Assembly (NCBI RefSeq): GCF_003570725.1
Contig: NZ_QWVS01000015.1
Coordinates: forward strand, 1-64,000
Direction: 5' to 3'
DNA: 64,000 nucleotides
Origin: Peribacillus asahii
Lineage (GTDB): Bacteria; Bacillota; Bacilli; Bacillales; DSM-1321
In this document: piece after piece, positions 9,163-19,288 of the stretch
Layout: each line of letters starts with the position of its first letter
Numbering within the stretch: position 1 is the first letter of the stretch
Program-made: the position numbers and the translations under genes
The notes under the pieces: model-generated
Databases searched by the model: none
The model's input: only the letters and a program-made list of their open reading frames with translations
Told to the model about the DNA's origin: nothing

Positions 9163-10094
9163 TACTGATTAAGCTCCTTTTTGACAGAATCAATCAATTG
9201 TTTGCCGCCTTTTTCACTAATAAGCTTGGCTGCATCTTGACCAACTGCTAGCGGGTTCATTCCTGCTACAACTTCCTTATATATTGTTTTTCCATCTGGA
9301 GAAGCCACTAATGCGGTTAACTCCACTTCGCCATCCTCTTTTGCTACGGCAAGTCCAGCAATCGGCACTTGACAGCCGCCTTCCATTTCATCTAAAAAGG
9401 ACCGCTCTGCTTCAACCGCTTTCTTTGTATTCTCACATGTGAATTTCGCTAACTCTGCAAGCAGATCTGTATCATCTGCACGACATTCAATCGATAAAGC
9501 ACCTTGCCCTACAGCCGGTACACATAACGTATCATCTAAAAACTCTGTCACCACGTCTTGTTTCCAACCCATTCGAGCAAGACCTGCAGCAGCTAAAATA
9601 ATAGCATCATAATCTTCTGTATTCAATTTCTCTAAGCGTGTATCAATATTGCCGCGAATCCATTTAATTTCAAGATCCGGTCTTTGGGCTAAAATTTGTG
9701 CACTTCGACGCAAGCTGCTTGTTCCAACGATAGCACCCGGCTTTAAGTCCGCTAATTTAATATGATTCTTCGAAATGAATGCATCACGATGATCTTCACG
9801 CGGAGGAATGCAACCAATTGTTAAGCCCTCTGGAAGAACAGCAGGCATATCCTTCATACTATGTACAGCCATATCAATTTCTTTATCGAGCATCGCTTGT
9901 TCAATTTCTTTCACAAACAAGCCTTTACCGCCGACTTTCGAAAGTGTAACATCTAAAATTTTGTCGCCCTTTGTTACAATTTCCTTTACTTCGAATTCAT
10001 AAGGAACTCCAAGTGCTTTCAATTGATTAATGACCCAATTTGTTTGAGTTAAAGCTAATTTACTACGTCTTGAACCGACAATAATTTTTCTCAT
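9162..10094 (-). CDS. hemC: Porphobilinogen deaminase (hydroxymethylbilane synthase)
   Basis: Polymerises four porphobilinogen units into hydroxymethylbilane on a covalently bound dipyrromethane primer. The 310-aa protein shows [15 protein letters not shown] at the N-terminus, the catalytic loop [27 protein letters not shown], and the cofactor-binding cysteine in [12 protein letters not shown] (Cys241). All expected residues are present. Confidence 0.97.
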   Translation of the reverse strand: MRKIIVGSRRSKLALTQTNWVINQLKALGVPYEFEVKEIVTKGDKILDVTLSKVGGKGLFVKEIEQAMLDKEIDMAVHSMKDMPAVLPEGLTIGCIPPREDHRDAFISKNHIKLADLKPGAIVGTSSLRRSAQILAQRPDLEIKWIRGNIDTRLEKLNTEDYDAIILAAAGLARMGWKQDVVTEFLDDTLCVPAVGQGALSIECRADDTDLLAELAKFTCENTKKAVEAERSFLDEMEGGCQVPIAGLAVAKEDGEVELTALVASPDGKTIYKEVVAGMNPLAVGQDAAKLISEKGGKQLIDSVKKELNQ

Positions 10095-10103
10095 TGTTTC
10101 CTC

Positions 10104-10934
10104 CTAGGTATTCCAAAAATGGAATGTTGAAAGACTTCCAAACAGGAAAAAGTTAATTAAAACAATCATAAAAATACCAATATTTAAAAAAGCTAACATT
10201 CTTCCATACATCTGTTTTCTAATTTTTATATATAAATATACGCTATAACCAATTAACACAACGAATGAACCAATAATTTTGAAGTCCAACAAAGATAAGT
10301 TTGGAACTTTGATATACGCCCATTGAATGCCTAGAATAAGTGAAAACATTAAGAGCGGTACCCCAATAACAGCTAAAATATAGCTCATTTTTTCAAGGTG
10401 TGTTAAATCTCCTAGCCGAATTAAACGTTTTCCCCATTTTTTCCGCTTTAATAAATCATATTGAATGAGATAAAGAATCGAAAATACACAAGAAAGCGTA
10501 AATGCTCCATACGATAAGAAGGCTAATGTAATATGTATCATCAATAACTCGGATACAAGCTGTTGAGCTAGTACTTCAGACTCGATTTGAACAGGAGCAA
10601 ATGTATGAATCGCCATGACCATAAACCCAAGTACATTCGTAAAAAACACGATAAAATCCACACGCAGCAATCGATTGATGATAAGCGATAACGTAATCAA
10701 CACCCAGGCATAGAAATATAGCCCTTCAAAGATGGTCAAGACAGGAAACCTGCCTGTTTTGACTACATATAGACATAAAAAAATTGTTTGAAGTACCCAA
10801 ACAATTGAAAGCAACCAGAAGGCAACTTTATTTGCCCTCCGGTTATTATGAAGAAAGTCAATAAAATATAAAAGCACGCTGAGCGCATACAATAATACGG
10901 TTGCTTCGTGCAATCTTGTCATTAACAATTCCAT
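10104..10934 (-). CDS. hemX: HemX, membrane protein of the hem operon (cytochrome c assembly family)
   Basis: Integral membrane protein of 276 aa with about eight hydrophobic segments, related to the CcsA/CcmC cytochrome-assembly family. In B. subtilis HemX negatively affects the cellular level of HemA. The start ATG at 10934 follows GAGGG closely; a second ATG four codons in is possible. It lies seven bases after hemA and nine before hemC. The biochemical mechanism is not visible in the sequence. Confidence 0.9.
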   Translation of the reverse strand: MELLMTRLHEATVLLYALSVLLYFIDFLHNNRRANKVAFWLLSIVWVLQTIFLCLYVVKTGRFPVLTIFEGLYFYAWVLITLSLIINRLLRVDFIVFFTNVLGFMVMAIHTFAPVQIESEVLAQQLVSELLMIHITLAFLSYGAFTLSCVFSILYLIQYDLLKRKKWGKRLIRLGDLTHLEKMSYILAVIGVPLLMFSLILGIQWAYIKVPNLSLLDFKIIGSFVVLIGYSVYLYIKIRKQMYGRMLAFLNIGIFMIVLINFFLFGSLSTFHFWNT

Positions 10935-10941
10935 AGTGCCC

Positions 10942-12297
10942 TCAATTAACTCTAACAGGAATCGGATTCAAGACCGCTGCTTTTGTTGTTGCTTGTTCTT
11001 GCTCGTCAGCAGCCATCAATTGTTCTTCAATCAATTCCTCTAAGCGGAAGATTTTCACAAAATTATTCAATGCTTCTTTCGAATTTGGCTTATCAGCGAG
11101 TTCTTTTGCATACAAAATCGGGTCTTTCAACATTTGATTAATAATGCTCTTCGTATGCTTATTCAGCACTTTTCGATCACGTTCACTTAAATGCGGAAGC
11201 TTTCTTTCTAAGCTGATCATCGTTTCTGCTTGAATCCCTAATGCTTTTTCTCGTAAAGCAGACATAACTGGGACAACACCAAGCATATTTAACCATTGAT
11301 TAAATTCAACAATTTCTGCTTCAATCATTAATTCAATTTTTTCAGCCGCTAATTTTCTCTCTGCTAAATTAGCTTGAACAATATCTTCTAAATCATCAAT
11401 ATCATATAAGAACACGTTCTCAAGCTCTGCCAATGCTGGATCTAAATCACGCGGAACCGCAATGTCAACCATGAAAATCGGACGACCTTTACGTACTTTG
11501 TTTACAGTTGACATCATTTCTTGTGTCACAACAAAATCCTTCGCTCCTGTTGATGTAATTAAAATGTCCGCTTCTACTAATGCACATTGTAATTCTTCTA
11601 GTTTCTTTGGTGTTCCATTAAAACGGTCCGCTAAATTAACGGCTTTTTCAAACGTACGATTAATAACGGTAACACTGTCAGCACCATTGCTGTGCAAGTT
11701 TTGAATCGCCAGCTCACCCATTTTTCCTGCACCAAGAATTAATACGTTTTTCCCTTTTAAACTGCCAAAGATTTTCTTAGCTAGTTCCACTGCTGCATAG
11801 CTAACAGATACAGCATTTGTATTAATCTCCGTTTCAGCATGTGCTTTTTTCGCTAATGTTAGCGCTTGCTTAAATAAATGGTTGGAAACCGTTCCAATTG
11901 TCTGTTGCTCTTGCGCCAGCATATAGCTTGAACGTACTTGTCCTAAAATTTGTGTTTCACCAAGAACCATAGAATTCAAGCCGCATGTTACTTGAAATAA
12001 ATGTTCAACAGCCCCATCGCCTTCATAAAAAAACAGATATTTAGAGAACTCCTCCTTATCAATTCCGAACCACTCCGAAAGAAATTCCTTCACATAATAT
12101 CTGCTTGTATGAAGCTGATCACCAATGACATAAATTTCTGTACGATTACAAGTAGAAATAATAACATTCTCTAATATACTTTTTTTATTTTTAAGAGCTT
12201 CCATTGCCTGAGCAAGTTCCGCTTCATTAAATGATAACTTTTCGCGAATTTCAACAGGGGCTGTTTTATAGTTAACACCAACCGCTATAATATGCAT
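10942..12297 (-). CDS. hemA: Glutamyl-tRNA reductase
   Basis: First committed enzyme of C5 haem synthesis: reduces glutamyl-tRNA(Glu) to glutamate-1-semialdehyde with NADPH. The 451-aa protein has the catalytic cysteine in [12 protein letters not shown] (Cys50), the [17 protein letters not shown] segment, the NADPH site [13 protein letters not shown] (about 185-197) and a C-terminal helical dimerisation domain. First gene of the hem operon. The 321-bp upstream gap holds a PerR-like box and an extended -10 promoter, in keeping with peroxide/iron control of hemA in B. subtilis. Confidence 0.97.
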   Translation of the reverse strand: MHIIAVGVNYKTAPVEIREKLSFNEAELAQAMEALKNKKSILENVIISTCNRTEIYVIGDQLHTSRYYVKEFLSEWFGIDKEEFSKYLFFYEGDGAVEHLFQVTCGLNSMVLGETQILGQVRSSYMLAQEQQTIGTVSNHLFKQALTLAKKAHAETEINTNAVSVSYAAVELAKKIFGSLKGKNVLILGAGKMGELAIQNLHSNGADSVTVINRTFEKAVNLADRFNGTPKKLEELQCALVEADILITSTGAKDFVVTQEMMSTVNKVRKGRPIFMVDIAVPRDLDPALAELENVFLYDIDDLEDIVQANLAERKLAAEKIELMIEAEIVEFNQWLNMLGVVPVMSALREKALGIQAETMISLERKLPHLSERDRKVLNKHTKSIINQMLKDPILYAKELADKPNSKEALNNFVKIFRLEELIEEQLMAADEQEQATTKAAVLNPIPVRVN

Positions 12298-12327
12298 ATG
12301 TCGTTTGCACCCCCAAAATTAAATGTA

Positions 12328-12353
12328 TTATGACTTAATCTATTATAACATGT
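12328..12353 (-). promoter_or_regulatory. Probable hemA promoter (extended -10)
   Basis: On the minus strand TGTTATAAT is an extended -10 element about 45 bp upstream of the hemA start. No good -35 box lies 17 bases upstream, which is common for extended -10 promoters. Confidence 0.5.
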
Positions 12354-12396
12354 ATAAAAAGTCCGAACCTAATGAAATATGAACAGTTCATGAAAT

Positions 12397-12411
12397 AAAT
12401 AATTATTATAA
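12397..12411 (-). promoter_or_regulatory. PerR/Fur-family box upstream of hemA
   Basis: The minus strand reads TTATAATAATTATTT, which matches the PerR box TTATAATNATTATAA at 12 of 14 defined positions. A short perfect palindrome, ATGAACAGTTCAT, lies at 12379-12391 next to it. hemA is in the B. subtilis PerR regulon; binding here is inferred. Confidence 0.55.
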
Positions 12412-12473
12412 TCTAGAATATCCTGTACAAATGTACCATAACAAAATTAAATCCTAACTTCAAGTAAACAAGT

Positions 12474-12615
12474 TTGGCAGAGCAACTTTATTATGTATAA
12501 TGACCCACTTAACCTTATTTTATGACAAGATTGGGTGCCATATCAAATAAACCAAAACTCACCAAAACCTTATAACAAAGCCAAATAAAAAACTCGCCAT
12601 ATAGACGAGTTCCTT
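12474..12615 (+). ncRNA. Possible small RNA between ysxC and hemA
   Basis: A plus-strand promoter, TTGGCA (12474-12479), 16-base spacer, TATAAT (12496-12501), faces the hairpin at 12591-12611, which is followed by CCTTTTC. This predicts an RNA of roughly 105 bases from about 12508. The only ORF of note, MTRLGAISNKPKLTKTL, has no ribosome binding site. The hairpin may serve only as the ysxC terminator. Confidence 0.35.
12584..12612 (-). terminator. Terminator of lonA-ysxC
   Basis: Minus-strand stem AACTCG / CGAGTT with a nine-base loop, followed by TTTTATTTGG, directly after the ysxC stop codon. Confidence 0.8.
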
Positions 12616-12618
12616 TTC

Positions 12619-13200
12619 TTACATATATTTCTTTAATAGACCCCAAATTTTTTCTTTGCCTTCACCTGTTTCACTGGAAAAGAGCATTAGCTCATCCTCT
12701 TTTGCAAGCCCAAGTGTTTCGCGCGTTACTTTCAGATGCTTTTGCCATTTTCCTTTTGGAATCTTATCCGCTTTTGTCGCAATAATGATACATGGTAGTT
12801 CATAGTGCTTTAAAAACTCGTACATCGAAACATCATCCTTCGTTGGTGGATGACGTAAATCAACAATCAAAATAGCAGCACGTAATTGTTCACGGGAAGT
12901 AAAATATGTTTCAATCATTTTCCCCCATGCTGCTCGCTCCGATTTGGACACTTTAGCATATCCATATCCCGGTACATCAACAAAATGCAGGGCATCGTTA
13001 ATTAGGTAAAAGTTTAACGTTTGCGTTTTTCCAGGTTTAGAGGATGTACGCGCTAAATTTTTACGATTAATCATTTTATTAATAAAACTAGATTTCCCCA
13101 CATTTGAACGACCTGCTAATGCAAATTCGGGAATCGGCTCACTTGGATATTGGTCAGGCTTAACCGCACTAATCACAATATCCGCACTTGTTACTTTCAT
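12619..13200 (-). CDS. ysxC: Ribosome biogenesis GTP-binding protein YsxC/EngB
   Basis: Essential GTPase of the TrmE-Era-EngA-EngB superfamily involved in late 50S ribosomal subunit assembly. The 193-aa protein shows G1 GRSNVGKSS (residues 30-38), G3 [10 protein letters not shown] and G4 TKADKIP. The GTG/ATG region overlaps the lonA stop by four bases (ATGA), so it is translated with lonA, as in B. subtilis. Confidence 0.96.
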   Translation of the reverse strand: MKVTSADIVISAVKPDQYPSEPIPEFALAGRSNVGKSSFINKMINRKNLARTSSKPGKTQTLNFYLINDALHFVDVPGYGYAKVSKSERAAWGKMIETYFTSREQLRAAILIVDLRHPPTKDDVSMYEFLKHYELPCIIIATKADKIPKGKWQKHLKVTRETLGLAKEDELMLFSSETGEGKEKIWGLLKKYM

Positions 13201-15518
13201 TGAATGTCACCTGCCAACGCATGTTCTAATACCTGATCTACATGCGAAACAAGGACAAACTGCAAATCACTTCGAACACTTTCTGGAATATCATCAATAT
13301 CTTTTTCATTATCTTGTGGAAGAATAATTTTCGTAATGCCTGCTCGGTGGGCCGCTAATGATTTTTCTTTTAAGCCGCCGATTGGAAGCACTCGTCCACG
13401 TAATGTAATTTCCCCTGTCATGCCTACCTCTTTTCTAATCGGGCGATTGGTCAACGCAGAAATAAGCGCTGTCGCCATCGTAATTCCTGCAGATGGTCCA
13501 TCTTTTGGAACCGCTCCCTCAGGAACATGAATATGAATATCATATTTTTCATTGAAGTCCGGATCAATATGAAGCTCTTCTGATTTGGCACGGACAAAAC
13601 TGAATGCAGCCTGCGCAGATTCTTTCATCACATCACCTAGTTTTCCAGTTAAGACAAGCTTGCCTTTACCTGGAGATAACGAGACTTCAATTTGCAGCGT
13701 ATCGCCGCCGACTGCTGTATACGCCAGACCCGTCGCCACACCAATTTGATCTTCCTCTTCCGCTTGCCCATAATGGAAAATGGTTTTCCCTAAAAATTCT
13801 TCTACATTTTTCTCGGAAACAATGACCCGCTTCCTCTCACCCGAAACAATAATTTTTGCTGTTTTTCGACAAACGCTTGCCAGTTGACGTTCTAGACTAC
13901 GCACACCAGCTTCTCTTGTATAATAACGAATAATTTTGATTAAAGCATCTTCTCGAACTTGAAGCTGACTTTTTTGCAAGCCATGGTTTTCTAACTGCCG
14001 AATTAACAAATGATCTCTCGCAATATGCAGCTTCTCAATTTCCGTATACCCGGCAATTGTAATAATCTCCATCCGGTCACGAAGCGGACCTGGAATCGTT
14101 GACAAATCATTGGCTGTTGCAATAAACATAACATTAGATAGATTATAGGGTTCTTCTATATAATGATCGCTAAAGTTATGATTTTGCTCTGGATCTAACA
14201 CTTCGAGTAACGCAGCAGATGGATCACCGCGGAAATCATTAGACATCTTATCAATTTCATCTAATAAAAAGACTGGATTAATCGTACCTGCCTTTTTCAT
14301 TCCTTGAATAATTCGACCCGGCATCGCACCTACATAGGTTCGGCGATGACCGCGAATCTCAGACTCATCGCGAACGCCCCCTAAAGAAATGCGCACAAAA
14401 TTACGATTTAGCGAAGTCGCAATAGATCTAGCCAAGCTTGTTTTCCCAACCCCAGGAGGGCCTGCTAAACAGAGGATAGGACCTTTTAATGAATTAGTTA
14501 ACTGTTGAACAGCTAAATATTCTAACACCCGTTCCTTTACTTTTTCCAATCCGTAATGGTCTTTGTTTAAAACCTTTTCGGCCTTCAAAATATTTAAATC
14601 GTCTTTTGTACTTTTAGACCAAGGAAGCGCAACTAACCAGTCAATGTAATTACGAATAACCGAGCTTTCCGCAGAACTAGCAGGAACTTTCTCATAACGA
14701 TCGAGTTCTTTTAAAGCTGTTGTTTTCACCTGCTCAGGCATGCCAGCGGCTTCAATTTTCTCTGTGAGTTTAGCCACTTCACCGCCTTTACCTTCTTTGT
14801 CGCCCAGTTCTTTTTGAATAGCTTTCATTTGCTCACGAAGATAATATTCCTTTTGCGTACGTTCCATCGAACGCTTAACTCGTTGGCCGATTTTCTTCTC
14901 TAAATGAAGCACTTCTTTTTCGTTGTGAATCATTTCAATTACACGACTTAAACGTTGCTTCACATTGGTCGTTTCAAGAATTTCTTGTTTATCTTTTAAT
15001 TTTAACGGAAGATGTGATGCAATAATATCAGCAAGCCTTCCTGGTTCTTCGATATCTGCAGTAGAAGAGAATGTTTCACTTGTAATCTTCTTTGACATTT
15101 TTATGTATTGTTCAAAGTAATCAAGCAACGTACGCATTAAAGCTTGATGTTCCGCATCCTTCTCTTCATCATCTTCATATATTTTAATCTTGGCACCATA
15201 GTGTGTCTCATAATCATAAAATACACTGACTTCTGCTCGATTTAATCCTTCTACCAATACACGGATCGTTCCATTTGGAAGCTTCAGCATTTGCTTTACC
15301 TTCGTCAATGTACCTATTGGGTATAAATCCTCTTCACCCGGTTCATCAAGTGTGACGTCTTGCTGCGTTGTTAAAAAAATGAGATGATCTTCCACCATTG
15401 CTTTTTCAAGAGCTTGTATTGATTTATCCCGACCGACGTCCAAATGTAGAACCATCGTAGGATAAACAAGCAAGCCTCTAAGCGGCAGGAGGGGGACGAT
15501 GATTTCTTTATCAGCCAT
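13197..15518 (-). CDS. lonA: ATP-dependent Lon protease
   Basis: Cytoplasmic AAA+ serine protease. The 773-aa protein has the N-terminal substrate-binding LON domain (from [14 protein letters not shown]), Walker [10 protein letters not shown] (353-361), Walker [10 protein letters not shown], and a C-terminal protease domain with the Ser-Lys dyad in PKDGPSAGI (Ser676) and GGLKEKS (Lys719). The start ATG has GGAGGTG at seven bases. A good sigma-A promoter lies upstream at 15577-15605. I saw no CtsR-type heptad repeat in the upstream gap. Confidence 0.98.
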   Translation of the reverse strand: MADKEIIVPLLPLRGLLVYPTMVLHLDVGRDKSIQALEKAMVEDHLIFLTTQQDVTLDEPGEEDLYPIGTLTKVKQMLKLPNGTIRVLVEGLNRAEVSVFYDYETHYGAKIKIYEDDEEKDAEHQALMRTLLDYFEQYIKMSKKITSETFSSTADIEEPGRLADIIASHLPLKLKDKQEILETTNVKQRLSRVIEMIHNEKEVLHLEKKIGQRVKRSMERTQKEYYLREQMKAIQKELGDKEGKGGEVAKLTEKIEAAGMPEQVKTTALKELDRYEKVPASSAESSVIRNYIDWLVALPWSKSTKDDLNILKAEKVLNKDHYGLEKVKERVLEYLAVQQLTNSLKGPILCLAGPPGVGKTSLARSIATSLNRNFVRISLGGVRDESEIRGHRRTYVGAMPGRIIQGMKKAGTINPVFLLDEIDKMSNDFRGDPSAALLEVLDPEQNHNFSDHYIEEPYNLSNVMFIATANDLSTIPGPLRDRMEIITIAGYTEIEKLHIARDHLLIRQLENHGLQKSQLQVREDALIKIIRYYTREAGVRSLERQLASVCRKTAKIIVSGERKRVIVSEKNVEEFLGKTIFHYGQAEEEDQIGVATGLAYTAVGGDTLQIEVSLSPGKGKLVLTGKLGDVMKESAQAAFSFVRAKSEELHIDPDFNEKYDIHIHVPEGAVPKDGPSAGITMATALISALTNRPIRKEVGMTGEITLRGRVLPIGGLKEKSLAAHRAGITKIILPQDNEKDIDDIPESVRSDLQFVLVSHVDQVLEHALAGDIQ

Positions 15519-15576
15519 TGCCTGACACCTCCATCAAAATTTCGCATCATCGTTGTATGTTTCTAACCTTTTCACA

Positions 15577-15605
15577 ATTCTATCCTATTTGTGTAAAAGT
15601 GTCTA
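15577..15605 (-). promoter_or_regulatory. Sigma-A promoter of lonA
   Basis: TAGACA (15600-15605), 17-base spacer, TAGAAT (15577-15582) on the minus strand, about 60 bp upstream of the lonA start. Confidence 0.65.
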
Positions 15606-15710
15606 TTTCTTGTTTAGTTTACCACTAGATACGCTCTTTTTATTATCCCCAAAATAGGTGAAAAAAGCACGTTTAATTACAAAAATGAAAAACATTATTA
15701 TACCTATAAC

Positions 15711-15737
15711 AAACCCCGGTACTATAAAACCGGGGCA
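15711..15737 (-). terminator. Terminator of lonB
   Basis: Minus-strand stem CCCCGGT / ACCGGGG with an eight-base loop, followed by TTTGTT, seven bases after the lonB stop codon. Confidence 0.8.
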
Positions 15738-15743
15738 TTCTCT

Positions 15744-17411
15744 TTATACACTTTCCTTTTTACTTAAGTTCAATGTGGAAAGTAATTGATCAGGTACCAC
15801 GTCTTTTTTCAGAGATCGTTCGAACACTTCCTGGACTTTAGTAACAGGCACAATCTCAATATCTTTAATTTCTTTTAGAAGCGGCTGCATATTATCAGCT
15901 GGAATAATGACCGTTTTCGCTCCGGCTAATTGAGCCGCTTTAATTTTCGGAATCACACCACCAATTGGTCTTACACCACCATGAATGCCTATTTCGCCTG
16001 TCATGGCCACCGTATGATCGACAGGAATTTTATAAATGGCTGAATAAATCCCGGTCGCCATAGCAATACCTGCAGATGGTCCATCTACAGGAGTCCCGCC
16101 AGGAAAATTCACATGAATATCAAATTGATCAGCCGGAACACCCATTGAGCGTAATACTGTAATGACATTTTCAATCGACCCCTTGGCCATACTCTTACGT
16201 CGAATCGATTTTCCATTGCCCCCAATGCTTTCCTCTTCGACAATTCCCGTAATGGTAATGTTTCCTTTTTCACTCATCGCCGGCATTACCGTTACTTCAA
16301 TTTCAAGCAACGCTCCGCTATTTGCTCCATATACAGCCAGCCCATTGACGAACCCAACTTGCGGCTTCGAATCAATTTTTCGATCCATCCGCTGTGTTAA
16401 CTGACTGCTATGAGCCATCCAATCAATATCTTCCTCTTTAATATAAGACCGATTTTCATTAATGGAAATACTAGCAAGTGTTTGCACCATATTTACCGCT
16501 TCACGACCATTACGAGCATATTCCGCAATCATTTGTAAACCTTTCTCACTGATGGTCACGTTTACTCGGTCGGTTGCTTTTTTAACAACCTCTATAATTT
16601 CATCGCGATTGAGTTCGCGAAAAAACACTTCCATGCACCTAGAACGAATAGCGGGAGGAATCTCATTTGGCGTTCGAGTTGTTGCTCCAATCAACCGGAA
16701 ATCAGCAGGTAAACCATTTTTAAAAATATCATGAATATGAGTAGGAATATTTGTATTATCTTCTTGATAATATGCGCTTTCTAAAAATACTTTCCGATCC
16801 TCTAATACTTTTAACAATTTGTTCATTTGAATCGAGTGAAGCTCCCCAATTTCATCAATAAATAACACTCCGCCATGTGCATTTGTCACTGCTCCCTGCT
16901 TCGGTTGTGGAATACCAGCCTGGCCCATCGCCCCTGCTCCTTGATAAATCGGGTCATGAACAGAACCAATCAGCGGATCAGCAATACCTCGTTCATCAAA
17001 ACGAGCTGTTGTTGCATCTAATTCAACAAATACCGCTGACTTTCTAAACGGCGATTTCCCATTTTTTTTCGCTTCTTCTAGTACAAGCCGTGCAGCTGCG
17101 GTCTTCCCTACGCCAGGTGGTCCATAAATAATCACATGCTGTGGATTTGGTCCGCATAATGCCGCTCTTAACGATTTAATTCCATCTTCTTGTCCAACAA
17201 TATCATCAAATGATTGCGGTCTCACCTTTTCTGCTAATGGCTCCGTTAATTGAATCGCTCTCATTGAACGCAATTGATCCATTTCTTTTTTAGAATCACG
17301 ATCAATCGACACCTTTTGTGTACGCTGTCCTTTTAATAAATTCAAGAAATATAGCCCAATGATTACACCAAAAAACAGTTGAATAAACAATGCCAATCCT
17401 GTCCAGCTCAT
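15744..17411 (-). CDS. lonB: Lon-like protease LonB (forespore)
   Basis: Second Lon paralogue, which in B. subtilis is made in the forespore and kept at the membrane. The 555-aa protein starts MSWTGLALFIQLFFG, so it has an N-terminal membrane segment in place of the Lon substrate domain. It then has Walker [20 protein letters not shown], and the Ser of the protease domain in PVDGPSAGIAM with Lys in GGVIPKIKAA. I chose the ATG at 17411 because it matches the family start and lies about seven bases from GGAGG; an in-frame ATG lies immediately upstream. A possible sigma-F/G promoter precedes it. Confidence 0.95.
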   Translation of the reverse strand: MSWTGLALFIQLFFGVIIGLYFLNLLKGQRTQKVSIDRDSKKEMDQLRSMRAIQLTEPLAEKVRPQSFDDIVGQEDGIKSLRAALCGPNPQHVIIYGPPGVGKTAAARLVLEEAKKNGKSPFRKSAVFVELDATTARFDERGIADPLIGSVHDPIYQGAGAMGQAGIPQPKQGAVTNAHGGVLFIDEIGELHSIQMNKLLKVLEDRKVFLESAYYQEDNTNIPTHIHDIFKNGLPADFRLIGATTRTPNEIPPAIRSRCMEVFFRELNRDEIIEVVKKATDRVNVTISEKGLQMIAEYARNGREAVNMVQTLASISINENRSYIKEEDIDWMAHSSQLTQRMDRKIDSKPQVGFVNGLAVYGANSGALLEIEVTVMPAMSEKGNITITGIVEEESIGGNGKSIRRKSMAKGSIENVITVLRSMGVPADQFDIHVNFPGGTPVDGPSAGIAMATGIYSAIYKIPVDHTVAMTGEIGIHGGVRPIGGVIPKIKAAQLAGAKTVIIPADNMQPLLKEIKDIEIVPVTKVQEVFERSLKKDVVPDQLLSTLNLSKKESV

Positions 17412-17450
17412 CATTTTCCCTCCTGCGCTCACCATGTTTGTCTTATATGG

Positions 17451-17481
17451 TAGTATCTCCTATCACAAGTTGAAATCATTC
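17451..17481 (-). promoter_or_regulatory. Possible forespore (sigma-F/G) promoter of lonB
   Basis: The minus strand has GGAGATACTA (17451-17460), a full match to the sigma-F -10 consensus GGNRANANTW, with GAATG 16 bases upstream as a weak -35. The distance to the lonB start (about 35 bases of leader) is right. B. subtilis lonB is sigma-F dependent. Confidence 0.45.
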
Positions 17482-17540
17482 ATAGTTTCCTTCATGAAAA
17501 ATTTGGTTGTCTTACAGGAGGGGGCTATTTTATTAAAAAC

Positions 17541-17587
17541 AAAAGAGACGAGCCTAGACCGAAACACCTGTCTAGCTCATCTCTTTT
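17541..17587 (-). terminator. Terminator of clpX
   Basis: Minus-strand stem of about 15 pairs (AAGAGATGAGCTAGAC against GTCTAGGCTCGTCTCTT, one bulge), followed by TTGTTTTT, just after the clpX stop codon. Confidence 0.8.
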
Positions 17588-17599
17588 TAAAGAAACATA

Positions 17600-18856
17600 T
17601 TAAGCAGATTGGCCTTGAATTGTTGTACCATCTTTCAGAACCAATTTCGGAGATTCATTTTCCGTAATCGCACCTGCTGTAATAATACATTTAGATACAT
17701 CATCACGTGAAGGAAGATCGAACATCACATCAAGGATAATCCCTTCGATGATGGAACGTAATCCACGAGCACCTGTTTTACGTTCAATTGCTTTTTTAGC
17801 AATTTCATTTAGTGCTTCCGGTTCGAATTCTAATTCAATATCATCAAGTTCTAATAATTTTTGATATTGTTTCACTAATGCATTTTTCGGTTTTGTTAAA
17901 ATTTCAATAAGTGCCGCCTCATCCAATTGCTCTAACGTCGCAATAACTGGAAGACGACCAATAAACTCTGGAATTAAACCGAAACGAAGTAAGTCTTCAG
18001 GAAGAACTTTTGAAAGCAGCTCTTTTTCTGCTACTTCATCTTTTTTCGTCTCTGCACCAAAACCAATTACTTTTTGACCTAGACGACGTTTGATAATCGG
18101 TTCGATTCCATCGAAAGCTCCACCACAAATAAACAAAATATTTGTAGTATCAATTTGAATAAATTCTTGATGAGGGTGCTTACGTCCACCTTGTGGAGGA
18201 ACGCTTGCTACAGTTCCTTCAAGAATTTTTAATAGTGCTTGCTGAACCCCTTCACCTGAAACATCACGTGTAATCGATGGGTTTTCAGATTTACGAGCTA
18301 CTTTATCGATTTCATCGATGTAGATAATTCCTTTTTCTGCTTTCTCAACATCATAATCTGCTGCTTGGATTAGTTTTAACAAAATATTTTCAACATCTTC
18401 CCCAACATAACCAGCCTCTGTTAGAGACGTCGCATCAGCAATAGCAAAAGGAACGTTTAGTAAACGCGCTAAAGTTTGGGCAAGTAATGTTTTCCCACTA
18501 CCAGTTGGTCCAATAAGCGCGATATTACTTTTTGAAAGCTCTACATCGTCTACTTTACTATTAGAATTAATTCGTTTGTAGTGATTATATACTGCAACTG
18601 CTAAAGACTTCTTCGCTTGTTCTTGTCCGATTACATATTCATCAAGAATATTGCAAATCTCTTTTGGTTTTGGAATATCGCGGAATTCTACTTCTTCTTC
18701 AGTACCTAGCTCCTCTTCCACGATTTCTGTACAAAGTTCAATACATTCATCACAAATATATACACCTGGACCGGCTACCAGCTTACGAACTTGTTCTTGA
18801 GTTTTCCCACAAAAAGAACATTTTAATTGTCCCTTTTCATCATTAAATTTAAACAT
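17600..18856 (-). CDS. clpX: ATP-dependent Clp protease ATP-binding subunit ClpX
   Basis: AAA+ unfoldase that feeds substrates to ClpP. The 418-aa protein has the N-terminal zinc-binding domain with Cys13, Cys16, Cys35 and Cys38 (KCSFCGK ... YICDECIE), Walker [13 protein letters not shown], Walker [14 protein letters not shown], the ClpP-contacting loop region [12 protein letters not shown] and sensor-2 residues in [10 protein letters not shown]. It is monocistronic, with its own promoter and terminator, between tig and lonB as in B. subtilis. Confidence 0.98.
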   Translation of the reverse strand: MFKFNDEKGQLKCSFCGKTQEQVRKLVAGPGVYICDECIELCTEIVEEELGTEEEVEFRDIPKPKEICNILDEYVIGQEQAKKSLAVAVYNHYKRINSNSKVDDVELSKSNIALIGPTGSGKTLLAQTLARLLNVPFAIADATSLTEAGYVGEDVENILLKLIQAADYDVEKAEKGIIYIDEIDKVARKSENPSITRDVSGEGVQQALLKILEGTVASVPPQGGRKHPHQEFIQIDTTNILFICGGAFDGIEPIIKRRLGQKVIGFGAETKKDEVAEKELLSKVLPEDLLRFGLIPEFIGRLPVIATLEQLDEAALIEILTKPKNALVKQYQKLLELDDIELEFEPEALNEIAKKAIERKTGARGLRSIIEGIILDVMFDLPSRDDVSKCIITAGAITENESPKLVLKDGTTIQGQSA

Positions 18857-18976
18857 GAACGTTCACCCCTCTTGAATACTATTCCTACTCTATTCATCTT
18901 AAAGGCATGTTTCTTTCTTTATAAGAAACGCCTAAATAAGCACTTTCATTCATTGCAATTAAATAGTATGAATTGC

Positions 18977-19005
18977 ATTGTAACACGTTCTTGAAAGTTT
19001 GGTAA
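18977..19005 (-). promoter_or_regulatory. Sigma-A-like promoter of clpX
   Basis: TTACCA (19000-19005), 17 bases, TACAAT (18977-18982) on the minus strand. The 432-bp gap between clpX and tig otherwise holds only the tig terminator and AT-rich sequence. Confidence 0.5.
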
Positions 19006-19222
19006 CAAAAATGCTTACACGATAGTAGGTTGTCCGATACACAAAGCACTGATCTTTTTACTATGTATGTTACTTTCTTTAGTATGCCCTAACTTACCAA
19101 TTTTAAAAAAAAGGATTTACTGTATAAATATGTATATGTGTTATTAGAATTAATCTACACTGAATTCTAAAAAAAAGCAATCAAGAAGTGTTCTATAAAT
19201 GATAAAAAAATCAAGATATGTA

Positions 19223-19256
19223 TAAAACAAGGCACGAAATGCTCGCGCCTTGTTTC
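19223..19256 (-). terminator. Terminator of tig
   Basis: Minus-strand stem AAACAAGGC / GCCTTGTTT with a 13-base loop, 33 bp after the tig stop codon. Confidence 0.75.
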
Positions 19257-19288
19257 TTTAAGAAAACTATATTTTTTTAAAGCTGCTA

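Noticed and set aside
12379..12391. LexA/SOS box reading of ATGAACAGTTCAT
   Set aside because: Bacillus LexA sites need CGAAC-N4-GTTCG spacing; this palindrome has a one-base centre and lacks the outer C and G.
15519..15743. CtsR operator upstream of lonA
   Set aside because: No GGTCAAA-type heptad repeat is present in the gap.
17434..17667. 77-residue plus-strand ORF between lonB and clpX
   Set aside because: It runs across the clpX terminator and the end of clpX in antisense; nothing supports it.
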